Below are positions 46,650 through 58,186 of a stretch of DNA of 64,000 bases, piece after piece. The stretch comes from Linum tenue. Taxonomy: Eukaryota; Streptophyta; Magnoliopsida; Malpighiales; Linaceae. The position numbers were made by a program, and so were the translations under genes. The notes beneath the pieces are model-generated. The model did no database searches. It saw nothing but the letters and a program-made list of their open reading frames with translations, and was not told where the DNA came from. The first letter of the stretch is position 1, and each line of letters opens with the position of its first letter. The stretch covers positions 15,522,150-15,586,149 of the forward strand of contig CAMGYJ010000004.1 in the NCBI GenBank assembly GCA_946122785.1. Reading direction: 5' to 3'.

Positions 46650-47192
46650 GACCAAGGTAAGAACAAGGGGGAGAAAGTGGGAAAGGGAAACTGTGACAGG
46701 AAGGATCCCCAGCAAAAATCTCGCGAGAGGCTGTTAAACAGAGGAAAGTCCCAGCAACAACAAAATTGGCTGACCCTAAACCTCATGCATTGAAGGATGG
46801 CAAGAAATCATAGAAGGAAGAGTCATTATCTCAATCTGCAGGTCAAGCTAAGTCTAAGAGTGATGGAAAGCGTCCTAGTAGTTCCAGGAAACCAGGAAGC
46901 GAGAAGGGCTCTTCCAAAGACTCCAAGCCAGGACACCAGCTGAAGATGAGAACGCCAACTGCCTCATCTACAAGCTCATGTCCAGGATTGGATATCACCA
47001 CCTCTCTTGGCAAAGGGACCATCATAGGTAGAAAGATTGATTTCTCCCTGAACTAGGGTATTGACACCAAGGTACCAGAAAATGCACAACCTTCATCAGC
47101 TGATCCAATGGAGTGTGCTGCAGGAGAGGTGGAGGCGGCCAAGGCCACTGTCCCTCATTAACTTTCATCCTTTGGGTTGTTCAGGGAAGTTG
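46650..47192 (+). other. Non-coding or decayed ORF1 tail region of the LINE
   Basis: Lys/Ser/Pro-coding-like sequence continues in broken frames up to the solo LTR; no clean ORF. The LINE ORF2 start region is reached just after the LTR. Confidence 0.5.
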
Positions 47193-47197
47193 CTAAT

Positions 47198-48546
47198 TGA
47201 CACGCCAAAACACAACACCAAACTGCGACCAAGTGTAATCGCAGCCCGGGAATGCAGTAACAGGCAAGTTCTATTATCAACCCGGGGTCTAGATCTACTG
47301 CTTACTCCGTGATTGTCTATTATCTAGCCAACTAAGTCGAGTGATTTGTTGTTTAAACTAAAAGTAGTAAGAAAGCAGGAAATGGTTCGATTTTCAAAAG
47401 CAGGAAAGAGTCACTCGGGAATGAGTCCCCCTAGCTCCTTAGTTAGGTTCAATTGTAATTACCCTGAGTTGATTTACTGTTGATTAGACTGCGGAAGATC
47501 CGACAGTAGCTTGGAATCTCTTAAGCTAACCAAGCCCTCTCAGTCTAACTACCCGGCAGACGACTAGTCTTCACCGGGATAGAAAGCTGAAGCAATAAGC
47601 ACAGAACTCCACTACTGGAATTGAATTCCAGTACAAAGCAGTAAACTGGCTAACTCTCGTATAACCAATCTCCTACTATCGAATGAAGAGGCTCTAACAA
47701 CCTAATCAGATTCTATCTATCTCAGGTTGCAGCAGAAATCAAGAAAAGCTTATCAGACTTCAATCAATTCAATAAACATGCATCATTCGATTAAAACCAA
47801 ACAGTATAATCATCCCAAGTCATTACAATCAAATCCCTAACACCAGGAACTAGGGTTCTTCATACCCAAGTGAGAGAAGGGTTCTACTCCATAGAGAGAG
47901 AGAAGAAAACATTAATCGGAGTAGTCATACTCATAATGATGAGGAAAATCTGCTCCGGGATGATGATTTCCACTCCTATGACGATCTCCAAGCTCGATTT
48001 GACGAAACCCAGCTCCAAGATAGCTTCTAGGATGTGTTCTTCGTACTTTCTCTCTCTAGGGCTCTGCTTTTGCTCTGAAAATCCGATTCTCCACTTTTTG
48101 GCTCGAAATTGGCTGAAAAACCAAGATTTCCCGACTCACACGGGCAGGCCACACGGCCGTGTGGCTCACCCAGTTGCCCGTGTGAGTCAAAACGCAACGT
48201 ATCAATTAGTTGCACTTCAGCCATCCCACACGGCCAGGGTCGTACGACCGTGTGAGATTTCCATCCTGCCCGTGTTTGCTCTCGGCAAAAATCACACGGC
48301 CACAATTGTAAGTTGCACGGCCGTGTGATGTCCCGGACTGCCCGTGCGGCTTCCTTGGCACCTTGCCACGCGTACGATCTACGTCCAATCGACCCCAAAC
48401 TCGCTCCCAAGCCTCCATTCACGTACTAGGACCTGAAATATCACAAACAAGCACAACCTAGCGTGAAATCGGCCTAAAACACGAGAATCAACACCTCAAA
48501 CGGTGTAAGAACAGGGGTGAAAACATGTGTAATTAACGGTCTATCA
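47198..48546 (-). mobile_element. Solo LTR (LARD-family), 1,349 bp, 5-bp target duplication
   Basis: Plus-strand ends TGACACGCC (47198) and GGTCTATCA (48546). The word CTAAT flanks both sides exactly (47193-47197 and 48547-48551). It aligns with the 12853-14247 LTR through its first part (CTCACTACTGGA-like CTCCACTACTGGAAT, GGAACTAGGGTTC) and through its end (TAGGACCTGAAATAT). The variable module at about 48138-48350 uses CACACGGCCGTGTGG palindromes. The ORFs inside it have no protein-family signal. Confidence 0.94.
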
Positions 48547-48551
48547 CTAAT

Positions 48552-51037
48552 CATTTGTCTTTTGGTTAATATTTTCTCTTGGAATTGCAGGGGTGCTAAG
48601 CACTTCAAGTTTATTCCTAGCTTTAAGCTCTTTAAGGATAATTATAACCCTGACATTGTGTGTATTCTGGAACCCAGAATCAGTGGGGAAGACGCTATCA
48701 CCGTGATCAAGTCTCTTGGATTTGATATTTGGGCAAACTCAGTTGCAGTTGGTTACAACGGAGGGATATGGGTCCTCTGGAATAGCTCTAACCTTATGAT
48801 GACTGACATTGACTCCCACAGACAGTTCATTAACATGAATTGCTCTATTGTTGGTGATGTTACCTTCCAGTTTACAGTGGTGTATGCTAGTCCGAATGAA
48901 CATGATAGAGGGGAGTTGTGGGATGTTGTGAGAAGAATTGAGAGAACTACCATTTTACCTTGGATTCTCGCTGGAGATTTCAACTCCATCTCTAGACCTT
49001 GTGAGAAACAAGGAGGAGCTCCTTTCAACCATGCCAAAGTTCGAGCCTTAAACGATTGTATTGATGATTGTGGCTTTATCGACATTGGCTTCATCGGGCC
49101 TAAGTTCACATGGTTCACCAGACACTCAGGAATCAAAGAGAGGTTGGATCGCAGCATTTGTAATTTGAGCTAGCAACATAAGTTCCCTGGAACCACTACA
49201 ATCCATCTGCCCAAGATCAAGTCTGATCATAGACCGATACTCACCTATACTCTCCCTCAACCTATTAAGCAGAAGCTGGAAAGAAGATTCCATTTCCTTG
49301 TTTCATGGTTGGCTCATGAGAAGTTTCCTGACTTCTTGAGGAGCACTTGGAAAAGTGGAGAGATTTTCCAGTGGCCTTGAAGTGTCTTTCGGATGAGCTG
49401 CAGAAATGGAACAAAGATGTCTATGGCAATATTTTTAGACGAAAGAGAAGCTGATGAATGATCTCAAGTCCCTGAAATTGTTCAATGGCAGAAGTCCTTG
49501 TACCAATTCCCTGGCTCAAGAGCAACTTAAGAGGGAGGAACTGGAGGAGACCCTTTGGCAGGAAAAGCTTCTTTGGATTCAAAAATCTAGAACCAACTGG
49601 GTGATCTTTGGTGACCTTAACACCAGATTCTTTCATGCCAGCACCATTAGCAGAAGAAAAAGGAACAAGATTACTTGCCTGCGGGATGATCAGGGAAACT
49701 GGATCACCAATGCTGATACCCTTCTTATCATGGGCAGGGAGTATTTTTTCCTTCTCTTTACTAAGCCTACTTTGAATGTTAGGTCCTTGATTCCTGCTGA
49801 CTTTCCTGTTATTGATGGTGACTTGCTTTCCAAGCTGTCTGTCAGCCCCAGTCTTGAGGATATTAGATCTGTTGTTATAGAGATGATTGGGCTTAAGGCT
49901 CCTGGGAAAGATGGCTTCCAAGCCATTTTTTATCAGAAATGCTGGGAGGGTGTGGGAATGTACTTCTCCCTATTCATCCTCTCCTGTTTTAGGAACCCTG
50001 TTAGAATCAAACTCATCAATGAAACCCTGATCACCCTTATTCCTACAGTTGATAATACCTCTTGTATGAGTCAATTTAGACCTATTAGCTTGTGCAATGT
50101 GGGGTATAAGGTTGTAGCTAAGCTGATTGCCAACAAGCTTAAACCTCTGATGCCTTTTTTGGTCAATAAGAATCAATCCAGTTTCATCCCCTTTAGGCAT
50201 ATTACAGACAACATTATTATCATGTAGGAGACTATACATTCTATGGCAAGGAAAAGTGGGAAGAAGGGTTTCATGTTGCTTAAAGTGGACCTTGTCAAGG
50301 CCTATGACAAGATTGACTGGGACTTCCTGGAAGAAACTCTCACTGCTGCCAGAATTCCAGAAAGCTGTGTCAAACTGATCATGGAGTGTGTGTCCTCTAC
50401 TAGCTACCAAGTGCTGTGGAATGGAGGAGAAACTGAAAGCTTCACTCCCACAAGAGGCCTGAGACAGGGATGTCCTCTTTCCCCATACATGTTTACTCTT
50501 TGTGTTGAAAGGCTTAGCCACTGCATCTCTAGTGAAGTGAGAAATAATAGATGGAAACCCATTAGGTTGTCCCTAGGAGGACCTCCCTTGTCACGCCTCT
50601 TCTTTGCGGATGACTTGGTCCTTTTTGTGGAAGCCAACCCCTCACAAGCTGACATTGTTTTGAACTGTCTTGATAGTTTCTGCTCTGCTTCAGGTGAAAT
50701 GGTTAGCAAGGACAAATCCAGAGTGTTCTTCTTTAAGAATGTTAAGATTGAAAACAGGGTGGAGATTTGTAATAGATTGGGTATCCAGGCCAACTCTGAC
50801 CTAGGGAGGTACCTTGGTGTGCCTGTGATTCATGGTCGTATTACTAAGACCACCTATGGTATGCAAACTACCTTTATGCCTGCATCTATCTGTGACACCA
50901 TTGATAGGAAGGTTAGAGGGTTTGTTTGGGGCTCAGGCGATGGAAAAAAGAAGGCACACCTTGTATGCTGGGAGAACATTTGTAAACCTGAGGATCAAGG
51001 TGGCGTTGGTCTTAAATCTGCTAGGGTTGACAAGTGA
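48552..51037 (+). pseudogene. LINE ORF2 (endonuclease and reverse transcriptase), broken
   Basis: Endonuclease from about 48562: IFSWNCRGAKH, CILEPRIS, ILAGDFNSISRP, GPKFTWFTRHSG, then beyond a TAG near 49171, KIKSDHRPILTY, so the catalytic set is readable. A stop near 49378 and a shift near 49440 follow. The reverse transcriptase (49454-50227, TAG, 50243-51037) has APGKDGFQAIFYQ, FRPISLCNVGYKV, LKVDLVKAYDKIDW, RGLRQGCPLSPYMF and an intact FADDLVLF. After GRITKTTYG it jumps straight to MQTTFMPASIC, an apparent in-frame loss of about 40 codons compared with other plant LINEs. The frame ends at 51037 (KSARVDK). Confidence 0.87.
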
Positions 51038-51524
51038 TATAATCTGACTGGTGATATAATCGATTTATTCCGTTTTATGTTGGTTTTAGTAAAACACATA
51101 GGAAAGTGGAAATCATTAACACTAAAAGTGAATTTAAGTGTGTGTGTATATATAACATATTTGAAAACAATCTCTGTAAAATCTACATATATATTTAAAT
51201 GAAATACAATATTCGTTAAAAAATTATCATATATGAAGCCAACATTCAAACTTTTGTACTTGAATCCAACAAACATAAACTTCTAAACATTCATACTTGA
51301 ATCCGAAAAATAACATAAATATTTAAACTATCAAATTGAAGAAACAAATCAAAATGATATATTTTAATTAAATTTACCAAAAGGACATCTTTTTATTTAC
51401 ATGTAAAAAATCGGTCATACTGGTCATACCAGGACATCACAATCGATTTTATAACAAAATTAATTAAATCCATCTATATTGGCCGACATGTCACCGGTTT
51501 GAGGATGAAACAGACATGTACTAA
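51038..51524. other. AT-rich sequence interrupting the LINE
   Basis: No coding signal. It separates the truncated reverse transcriptase from the RNase H remnant, so it is either inserted DNA or filler left by a deletion. No terminal repeats were recognised. Confidence 0.5.
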
Positions 51525-51731
51525 TTGCTGAAAATTTTTAAGCACCTTTTGAGGCTCAATTGGGAGGTCACAGTTAACCATTTATATAAAGAGTCAAATT
51601 TGGCGTCGAACTATCTTGCAAATATAAGTCATTGTTCCCCTTTTGGCATGTATTCCTTCAATGTGTGTGACCAGAAACTTAGACAGTGGTTATGTGACAT
51701 CCCTATCCTCGTACTAATTATTACGTCATAA
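51525..51731 (+). pseudogene. C-terminal RNase H remnant of the LINE ORF2
   Basis: About 68 codons including LLRLNWEVTVNHLYKESNLA and SNYLANISHCSPFG, the end of the RNase H (RVT_3) domain of plant LINEs. It lies downstream of, and on the same strand as, the broken ORF2, so it is most simply that element's own tail. Confidence 0.7.
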
Positions 51732-52295
51732 TAACGTGTTGGTGATCGGGTTACAAAGATTGGTATTTTGAACCAAAAAAGTAAGTGAATAATTGAGTTT
51801 TGGACTTAACTGTCAGGAAAGGAAAGTTTGGGAACCTAAGTGTAAGAGATGGAAGGTTGGAGGATTGAAGGGGGGTTTTGGGGAGATAAAAATCTGCCCA
51901 TCCCTCTTATCCCATTTTTCTTCTCATCTCTTCCCCTCACTCTCTCCCACGTTCCTCTCTTGATCTCTTTCTTCCAGTTGATTTCACCACTCAAAAACCA
52001 CCATCCCCCTTTCCGAAACAAAGAGTGGAAGCTAGAAAGAAAAGCGTATCAAGGAGAGGAAGAAGAAGAAGAAGGAAGCAAAGGGGTTGCTGCCAATTTT
52101 CGTCCAACAGCAAGACAGCCTGTGAGAAGGACGATTCCGGACAATCAAGCCGTTGGATCGTCCTGAGATTTGTAGGTTGTGTTTCATACTTCCTTTTCTA
52201 CTGTTTGACCGTTGGGATCATCGACATAATCTCTGGTTCAGCTAGGAAAATCGCTGGACAGAAGGGGTGCGATACTGTTTTTCTATAGCAGGACA
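51693..52295 (+). repeat. Gypsy-type LTR, first piece
   Basis: Starts TGTGACATCCC at 51693, overlapping the last bases of the LINE tail frame. It includes CT-rich leader-like sequence (51890-52000), and is cut at 52295 by the CACTA element. The next piece resumes at 58187. Structure and words (see 58187-58964) resemble Tekay/Del-type chromovirus LTRs. The small ORFs inside are not credible genes. Confidence 0.5.
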
Positions 52296-52959
52296 CACTA
52301 CAAAAAAGAATAGGTTTGGGGACCAGTATTGGGGACAACTACTATTTGTTGTCTTCGAAAATATAGTTTTAAGTACTATTAGGGACAAACCGAATTAATT
52401 GTCCCCATTGAATAAAGAATGAAAATTAATTAATTTTGAATTTTAATTAGTTGTCCCCAAAAATGAAAATATGGGGGAAACATAAAACTCGGATACGATT
52501 TATGAAAATAGTTTTTTGAGTGGATTCTTTTGTCCCTGAATTAAGATCGACAAGGTTATCTTTTTCACTAAACTTTCTCCATTTTTTTCTCAGTATTTTT
52601 CTTTCCCGTGTCTGCCTTGAAATTTTTGTTTATGTACTTTGGGACTCCCGATTACTTTGATATGCTTACTATTGATTTACCTTTTTGTTTATGAATTGGT
52701 ATTTTGCTGGCTCAATAATTTTAACTTTGAAATACTAATTAGTCTATTCTTTGTATTCCTTTTCATCTTTACATTCACATAGGTTCGGAATTTGGTATAT
52801 TGATACCAATTAAAAAGCATGCCAAGTACATTTCTCTTGTAAACTTTATTTGTGAATTGTTGGTTTAAATCAAGCTATAATTTTCAGTTGGGGATTTATT
52901 GCTCTTTCTTCACCAAGTTTCATATTTTACTCTTTATTTTGTGACACCATTTATTATAC

Positions 52960-53230
52960 GTTAAAGTATTGGTATTTCCAAATACAAGTTGAACTTGTAC
53001 TATAACGTTAAAAGAACAAGTTTAGTTTGTATCATAAGGAATCATACAAAAATGTATAGGTACAAACTAAACTTGTACCATAACGTTAAACGTACAAATT
53101 CAGTTTGTATAATGATGTTAAATGTACAATTTTAGTTTGTCTTATAAAGAAATCTGTATAAAAATGTATATGAACAAACTAAATTTGTACCTCATTAAAG
53201 ATACAAGTTCATTGTGTCCAATTGACTAAT
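52960..53230. repeat. GTACAA/TTGTAC repeat stretch within the CACTA element
   Basis: Repeated words such as TACAAACTAAACTTGTACCA, TAACGTTAAACGTACAA and TTTAGTTTGTA in alternating orientation. The arrangement parallels 31785-32035, where ACGTTATAGTACAACTT also occurs. Perhaps a shared MITE family or independent copies of one regulatory or foldback repeat. Confidence 0.5.
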
Positions 53231-55738
53231 TTGTACGAAAATTATTTTAATGCACCTCCTCCAATAAAATTCTAGGTACACGACTGATCATTGAGAACTT
53301 CAAACTAAAATATCATTGAGAACTTCAATTTAATCTAGTATGTATAATACAATATTTTATATAATCTTTGATCTGTATTCCAACCTCTTCTTAAATCATA
53401 TATAGTATTCGTGATTTGATCTAGATCAGATCGTGCACTTTACCATCCTACATTTTATGTATTCCGTCTATTATACAAGTTAATCCCAACAATTCCAATT
53501 TTTACCATGATCAGCAAAGGATTTATTCCTTCCTAATCTTATAGTTATGGTTTAGTAGAAACAAGTAGAAAACAGGGAAGAGATAAAAAAAAAACTACTA
53601 GACTTACAAAAAACAATTTCCAATATACAACACTTATGCAAAAAATTGTAAAAATACCAAAGTTTGGTGCAGTTCTTTGGTGTATTAAGCGAACCACATT
53701 TCATATATGGTTTTACAAATCCTATATTTATGGTTTTATTTCGGTGAACAAACACCAACCAATGGCCCCAAACTCTAGTATTTTGCAAATTTTGTATAAG
53801 AATTTTTTTTTGTGAGTCCAGTAGTTGGGGATTTTTTTCTCCAAAAGACAGCTCCGTATATTAATCTTAATTAATTAGAAATCAGAAGTCAAATAATAAA
53901 GGAAATTCGCAAAACTAAAATTTTCAAAAAGGAGAATAAGTTCGTGTAACAACCCGGCTCCCTATATATTTATGTTCCATAATTATCACTTATTGGCTTA
54001 CTAGTTTAGTGACCGGCCCGTTGGCCGGTGGTATTACTGGTTCTTCATGATATGTATGCATGTTTTCCGGTTTTAATTTATTGTTATAAGAATCGGACCA
54101 ATCAATGATTGGGTTAGTAGAATCGTCAAATCAGTTACAATAGGATTTATTCACTTTCTTGGACGTTTAATTATGGATCAAAAAGTTTTTCATTGTTCAA
54201 CATAAAACCAGATGAACCACCCCATTTTGATTGGTCCATTGGTTCGGTATTTTAACCATAATTAAAAAAAATACTTAAATATAAACTAAGACCATTTAAA
54301 CATAATCAGTAATTTTACTTATGCTTCATCTTCTCATTTCCCAACCTCATTGTCAGCTCTATGTGATCGACTACCAACTGCCGCCCTAATTTCTTACATG
54401 AATTAAAAGAATTATGATTTCTTTTGTTAGATGGTTTGAACACTTCGTTAGATATTTTGCTGATAAATAATAAGAATTTGAAAATTTTTCTGGTCAATGA
54501 TAAATTCATTTTATACATTAGTGTATCACTAATATACATGTTTTATGTGCTATAGATCATGAACGATTCAATCAAATGTTAACCACTGAATCCTAAACCA
54601 CTCACTCTTTTGCATCTTCATCCGGTCCAGTTATAAAAACAAAGCTTTATGTTATAGATCATGAATAGTTATATACCACTAATTTTTTCAGTTTAACATT
54701 CCATCCAGTTATGACATGAGGATTTTATTTATAGGTCTAAATCTATTGGACAAAAATGTTTTTGTGTGATTTTAGTTTCAAAAAGGCTGACATGTCATCT
54801 ATGTTGAGTTTATCGAGTAAATTCATATCCAAGTTTTTATAATAATTTGACTATAGTTATCTTATTATAGTTTGCTACCTAATTTTTAATGAACCTCAAT
54901 ATTTTTAATATTTTTTCTTAAATTACATAACCATATGGGTTAATGTGCCCCGACTCATGCTTCATGATTGATTAACCGACCTTGAACTCACATGCCACGT
55001 AGTTGGTATGCTTATCAGATACCCGCTCTTGCCTAACCCATTATCATTCCTAATCCGGTGTAATTGAACTCTTAATTTATTAATCGATTTGACTCGAATA
55101 AATAATATACAAATAGGTCCCACGTTACCCTTGCCAATTTTACATCTAATGAAGGTAACCAATTCTTTTTAAGGGCCTTTATTATGAGGTTGTTATCGTC
55201 GTCCTAAAAATTACTAAATGTGTCCTAAAAATATTCTTTCACTCTTTTGTACATTTTTGTTTCCCTTCACTCAACAAACACATCTACGAAGAAAAATAAT
55301 AATTCAAATCCTACCCAAAAAAAAATCAACTCTCCTAAAACACCCCTTAAATCCTAAATATTAAAAAACTCCAATCACAATTTAGTTTATATTACATTAA
55401 GTTAATCCCAATTAGAAAAATATTCGATTGCAAGTAGACTTTGGCTGATCGTGGCCATGATAAAACCCAATCTTGTTAACTATTGGTGGACATACCAAGA
55501 TCAACATTCGATTCAACCCCAATTAAACTATTTTTTTGCTTGAATAGGATCGAACGGAATGTTGACCTCGATATGACGGAGGGCCAAATGAAATTCATTT
55601 TCATTACTGCCTATTGTCAACATAAGTTAACATTCTGTCTGCCCAAAAATATAGCCAATCACTTTCATCTTCTTCTCATATTGTGTCTTCTTCCGTTGTT
55701 ATCATTCGATTTTCTATTTTAGCCTCAGTTATTCATTT
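53231..55738. other. CACTA interior without recognisable genes
   Basis: About 2.5 kb of AT-rich sequence; the ORFs on both strands are short and without family signal. The stretch 53985-54260 has words like GGTCCATTGGTTCGG in a low-complexity context. Nothing supports a transposase. Confidence 0.5.
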
Positions 55739-56265
55739 TAGGGATAGCAATTACCCACCCATGATAATTATAGCCAAACTCAAATAGACTCATTGATAAT
55801 GATTAATGGGTTAGGGTATGGATGAGGTATATATGTGTTTTGGGTAAGATATGAATATTGCTTCCATAATCTCAAATGATTTGGGTTGGGTATGGATATC
55901 CATTTTCTTGAGAGTGTTTCAACTACACGTACAAAGTTGGACCTATTTGTAAAATTTGAAAAGTTTAGGTACCATAATGCAATACCTAAAGAATTTAGGT
56001 GCTAAAATGTAATTTTCCATTGATATTTTGAGGACTTATATGCACAAAAATAAAATTTAGGTACCTAATATGCATATCTATTAAGCTTAGCTACCAAAAA
56101 CTGTAATTTGCATTTGGGCATGGGTACAAACTACAAACCAAAATCTATGTGTTAAAACTCCAACCCAAGTTCATAAATATGGGTACAAACCCATCAAACT
56201 CTACCCATCTACCATCTATTTGGATAGTAAAATATCTATAAGTATGGGCAAAATTATCATCCCTA
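55739..56265. mobile_element. hAT-like MITE, ~527 bp, second copy of the family
   Basis: Termini TAGGGATAGCAATT and, inverse, TAGGGATGATAATT. Flanks ATTCATTT and ATCCATTG agree at 6 of 8 positions, an eroded 8-bp duplication. The middle shares TTGGACCTATTTGTAAAA and TTTAGGTAC.A words with the 21773-22307 MITE, and the two are almost equally long (527 and 535 bp). Inserted in the CACTA element. Confidence 0.72.
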
Positions 56266-57594
56266 ATCCATTGCATGAAATTGCAATTTCATCTTCCAAT
56301 TCACATTTCAGATAGTAATTAAAATAATTATGCTATAAAAACTGTTAATTTAATTGCGTCGAATTCCCAAGCGACTTGACTCGACCGAACCAAATTTGAA
56401 ATGAAATCGAGGTTTTGTTTGGAATAATGAAATGGCCATTAGCAAAATTATTAAATTAACGTAGCCATGTAGTTTGGAATAATGGTATGTTAACAAAAGT
56501 AACCTTCGGCGGTAGGAATCTCATATTCCAAGAGTGGCTTCTCTTAAAGAGGTCGGCATTATTTGGTCCAAAACTCCAAATATGAACAGAACGCATGTGT
56601 TTTTAATATTGGCAAAATTGCCCTTCCATGAAATAGGGAGAGCCAATGAAAGTGCCAAGTGGCAGAAATGATATGAAGTGAAGCATATAATATGTTTTGT
56701 TGATTAATCCTAATCCTAGTTAACCGGAAGCAGAATTTCCCTCTTTTCCTTAGGGTTTTCCTCCCGCCGCTGCATGCAATCGTCTCTTTATTCTCAGGTG
56801 GTCTCAATTCAGTATTGCACAGCGAAGCATTGAGGAAATGGTCATAAGGCGCGCTGCTTCCTACCGATTGCTTTGGGGGTTTATTAACATCCTCCATCAA
56901 TCTATGCACGGCAATAATGTGGGATTCGGAGTTCATTTAAGCATACAACCAGCTTCTGGTGAAGAGGACGTGGCAGAGCGATTGTATAAAACGCAATGCT
57001 CTCTTCTTGTATCAAAAGTCGACTTCAATTAATTGTAGGGGATGTCGCCTTTCTTCGTCCTTGCTATTGGCTATGATATCTCCCGCCAGATCGATCAATT
57101 ACACCATGATGTAAGTAATCAAGTTCCTAAATATGCCTTCGTAATTATTTAGTTTAAACATTTATCTTGTTGATTACTTAGGTGTCTGTTCTTTTTATTC
57201 TGTTTTTGTTTTATGGGCTAATTGTATTCTCGTGATTATTGATTAAGATGAATGATTTTCTTTGTTTTGCTACCATTACAGACGCAATCTACTCCAAACC
57301 TGCGTGATGAAGAATCCTTGAGGGAATTTTCGAATTAATGGAATGCTTATTTGTTTCATTGTCTAATGTAACAGTAGTAATATTCTGTATTTAATACTTA
57401 AACAGTTACTTATTTTTATTGATATTTTACTCTTTACTTTTATCTTCAAAAGAATGTTGGCTAATTTTTTATGTTATTTCTATAATCAAATGTGACAATC
57501 TCTCATCTCCAAAGACATCGGTTATGCGATACCTGGTCGTCACTAGAATTTACGTAGATGACATTTCAGCGTTCTTGATGATACCATGAAAAGG
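56266..57594. other. CACTA interior, with a possible captured exon
   Basis: 56740-57110 is less AT-rich and has a 64-codon plus-strand frame (56838-57032) followed by a donor-like GATGTAAGTAA at 57109-57119. No protein family was recognised. It could be a captured host fragment or the relic of an element gene. Confidence 0.35.
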
Positions 57595-58183
57595 ACAATT
57601 AGTCGTTCCCAAAATGTGCATAAGTAACAACTCCTCGTCCCCAATACACAAGTTCAGAGACAGTTCTTAGTCCCTAAAAGTTATAGGTGACAATTTGTCG
57701 TCCCTAAAGATATAGTTTAAGAGACAACTCGTAGTCATTGAATAAACCTTTTTGGGACGATTTTCGGACTCCAATTTAATACCTATAGGAACGACATGTC
57801 GATCCTATAAGAAGAAAAGGGGACGATATATCATCCCCTTATAAGCCCAATACAATCATGAAATCAGCTATGTAGGACAACAATTTGTCCCTAGAAATGA
57901 TGTTTAGGGGACAACTTATTGTCTTTAAAGTTATAGCTATAGGGACGACATGTTATCTTTAATGGAAAAGAAACTAGACGACGACTTGCAAGTATAGGGG
58001 ACGACTGTCGTCCCTAGTAATGGGGACGACCTAGACTTTTGTCGTCCCCATAAGAATAGAGGACAAGAGTATAGGGAACCACACTCTGGGGACGACTTAG
58101 CCGTCCCCAAAAACTATAGGGACGAGTTTTTCTATTTCCGGGGACGACAAAAGTTGTCCCCAAACCTTCTTTTTTTTGTAGTG
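57595..58183. repeat. Right subterminal repeat region of the CACTA element
   Basis: Around twenty GTCGTCCC/GGGGACGAC-type words in both orientations, densest toward the terminus, ending in the CACTA inverted terminus. In En/Spm elements such subterminal words are the binding sites of the element's TNPA-like protein. That is the likely role here, by analogy. Confidence 0.8.
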
Positions 58184-58186
58184 ACA

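Larger units (their letters stand above)
45014..51731 (+). mobile_element. L1-type LINE, plus strand, with a solo LTR between ORF1 and ORF2
   Basis: ORF1 (45234-46649) with DUF4283 and CCHC parts, an ORF1 tail region (46650-47192), a 1.35-kb solo LTR (47198-48546), then ORF2 with endonuclease, reverse transcriptase and a remnant of RNase H (51525-51731). Frameshifts, stops and two deletions break it. About 490 bp of unrelated AT-rich sequence (51038-51524) replaces the zf-RVT region. The 5' boundary is not exact; the element starts after the MULE target duplication at 45013 or a little later. Confidence 0.83.
52296..58183. mobile_element. CACTA (En/Spm) element, 5,888 bp, non-autonomous
   Basis: Begins CACTACAAAAAA at 52296 and ends TTTTTTTTGTAGTG at 58183, flanked by the 3-bp duplication ACA (52293-52295, 58184-58186). 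Both subterminal regions carry many GGGGACAAC/GGGGACGAC words in both orientations. No TNP2-like transposase or TNPA-like ORF was found; the longest ORFs are short and featureless. It contains an hAT-like MITE (55739-56265) and a GTACAA-repeat stretch (52960-53230). Removing the element rejoins the gypsy-type LTR cleanly. Confidence 0.92.

Noticed and set aside
48027..48422. Cys/Gly/Arg-rich minus-strand ORF of 131 codons
   Set aside because: It lies within the solo LTR across the palindromic CACACGGCC module; open only because that module is GC-rich.
56838..57032. 64-codon ORF as a CACTA transposase fragment
   Set aside because: No TNP2 or TNPA motif; too short to assign.
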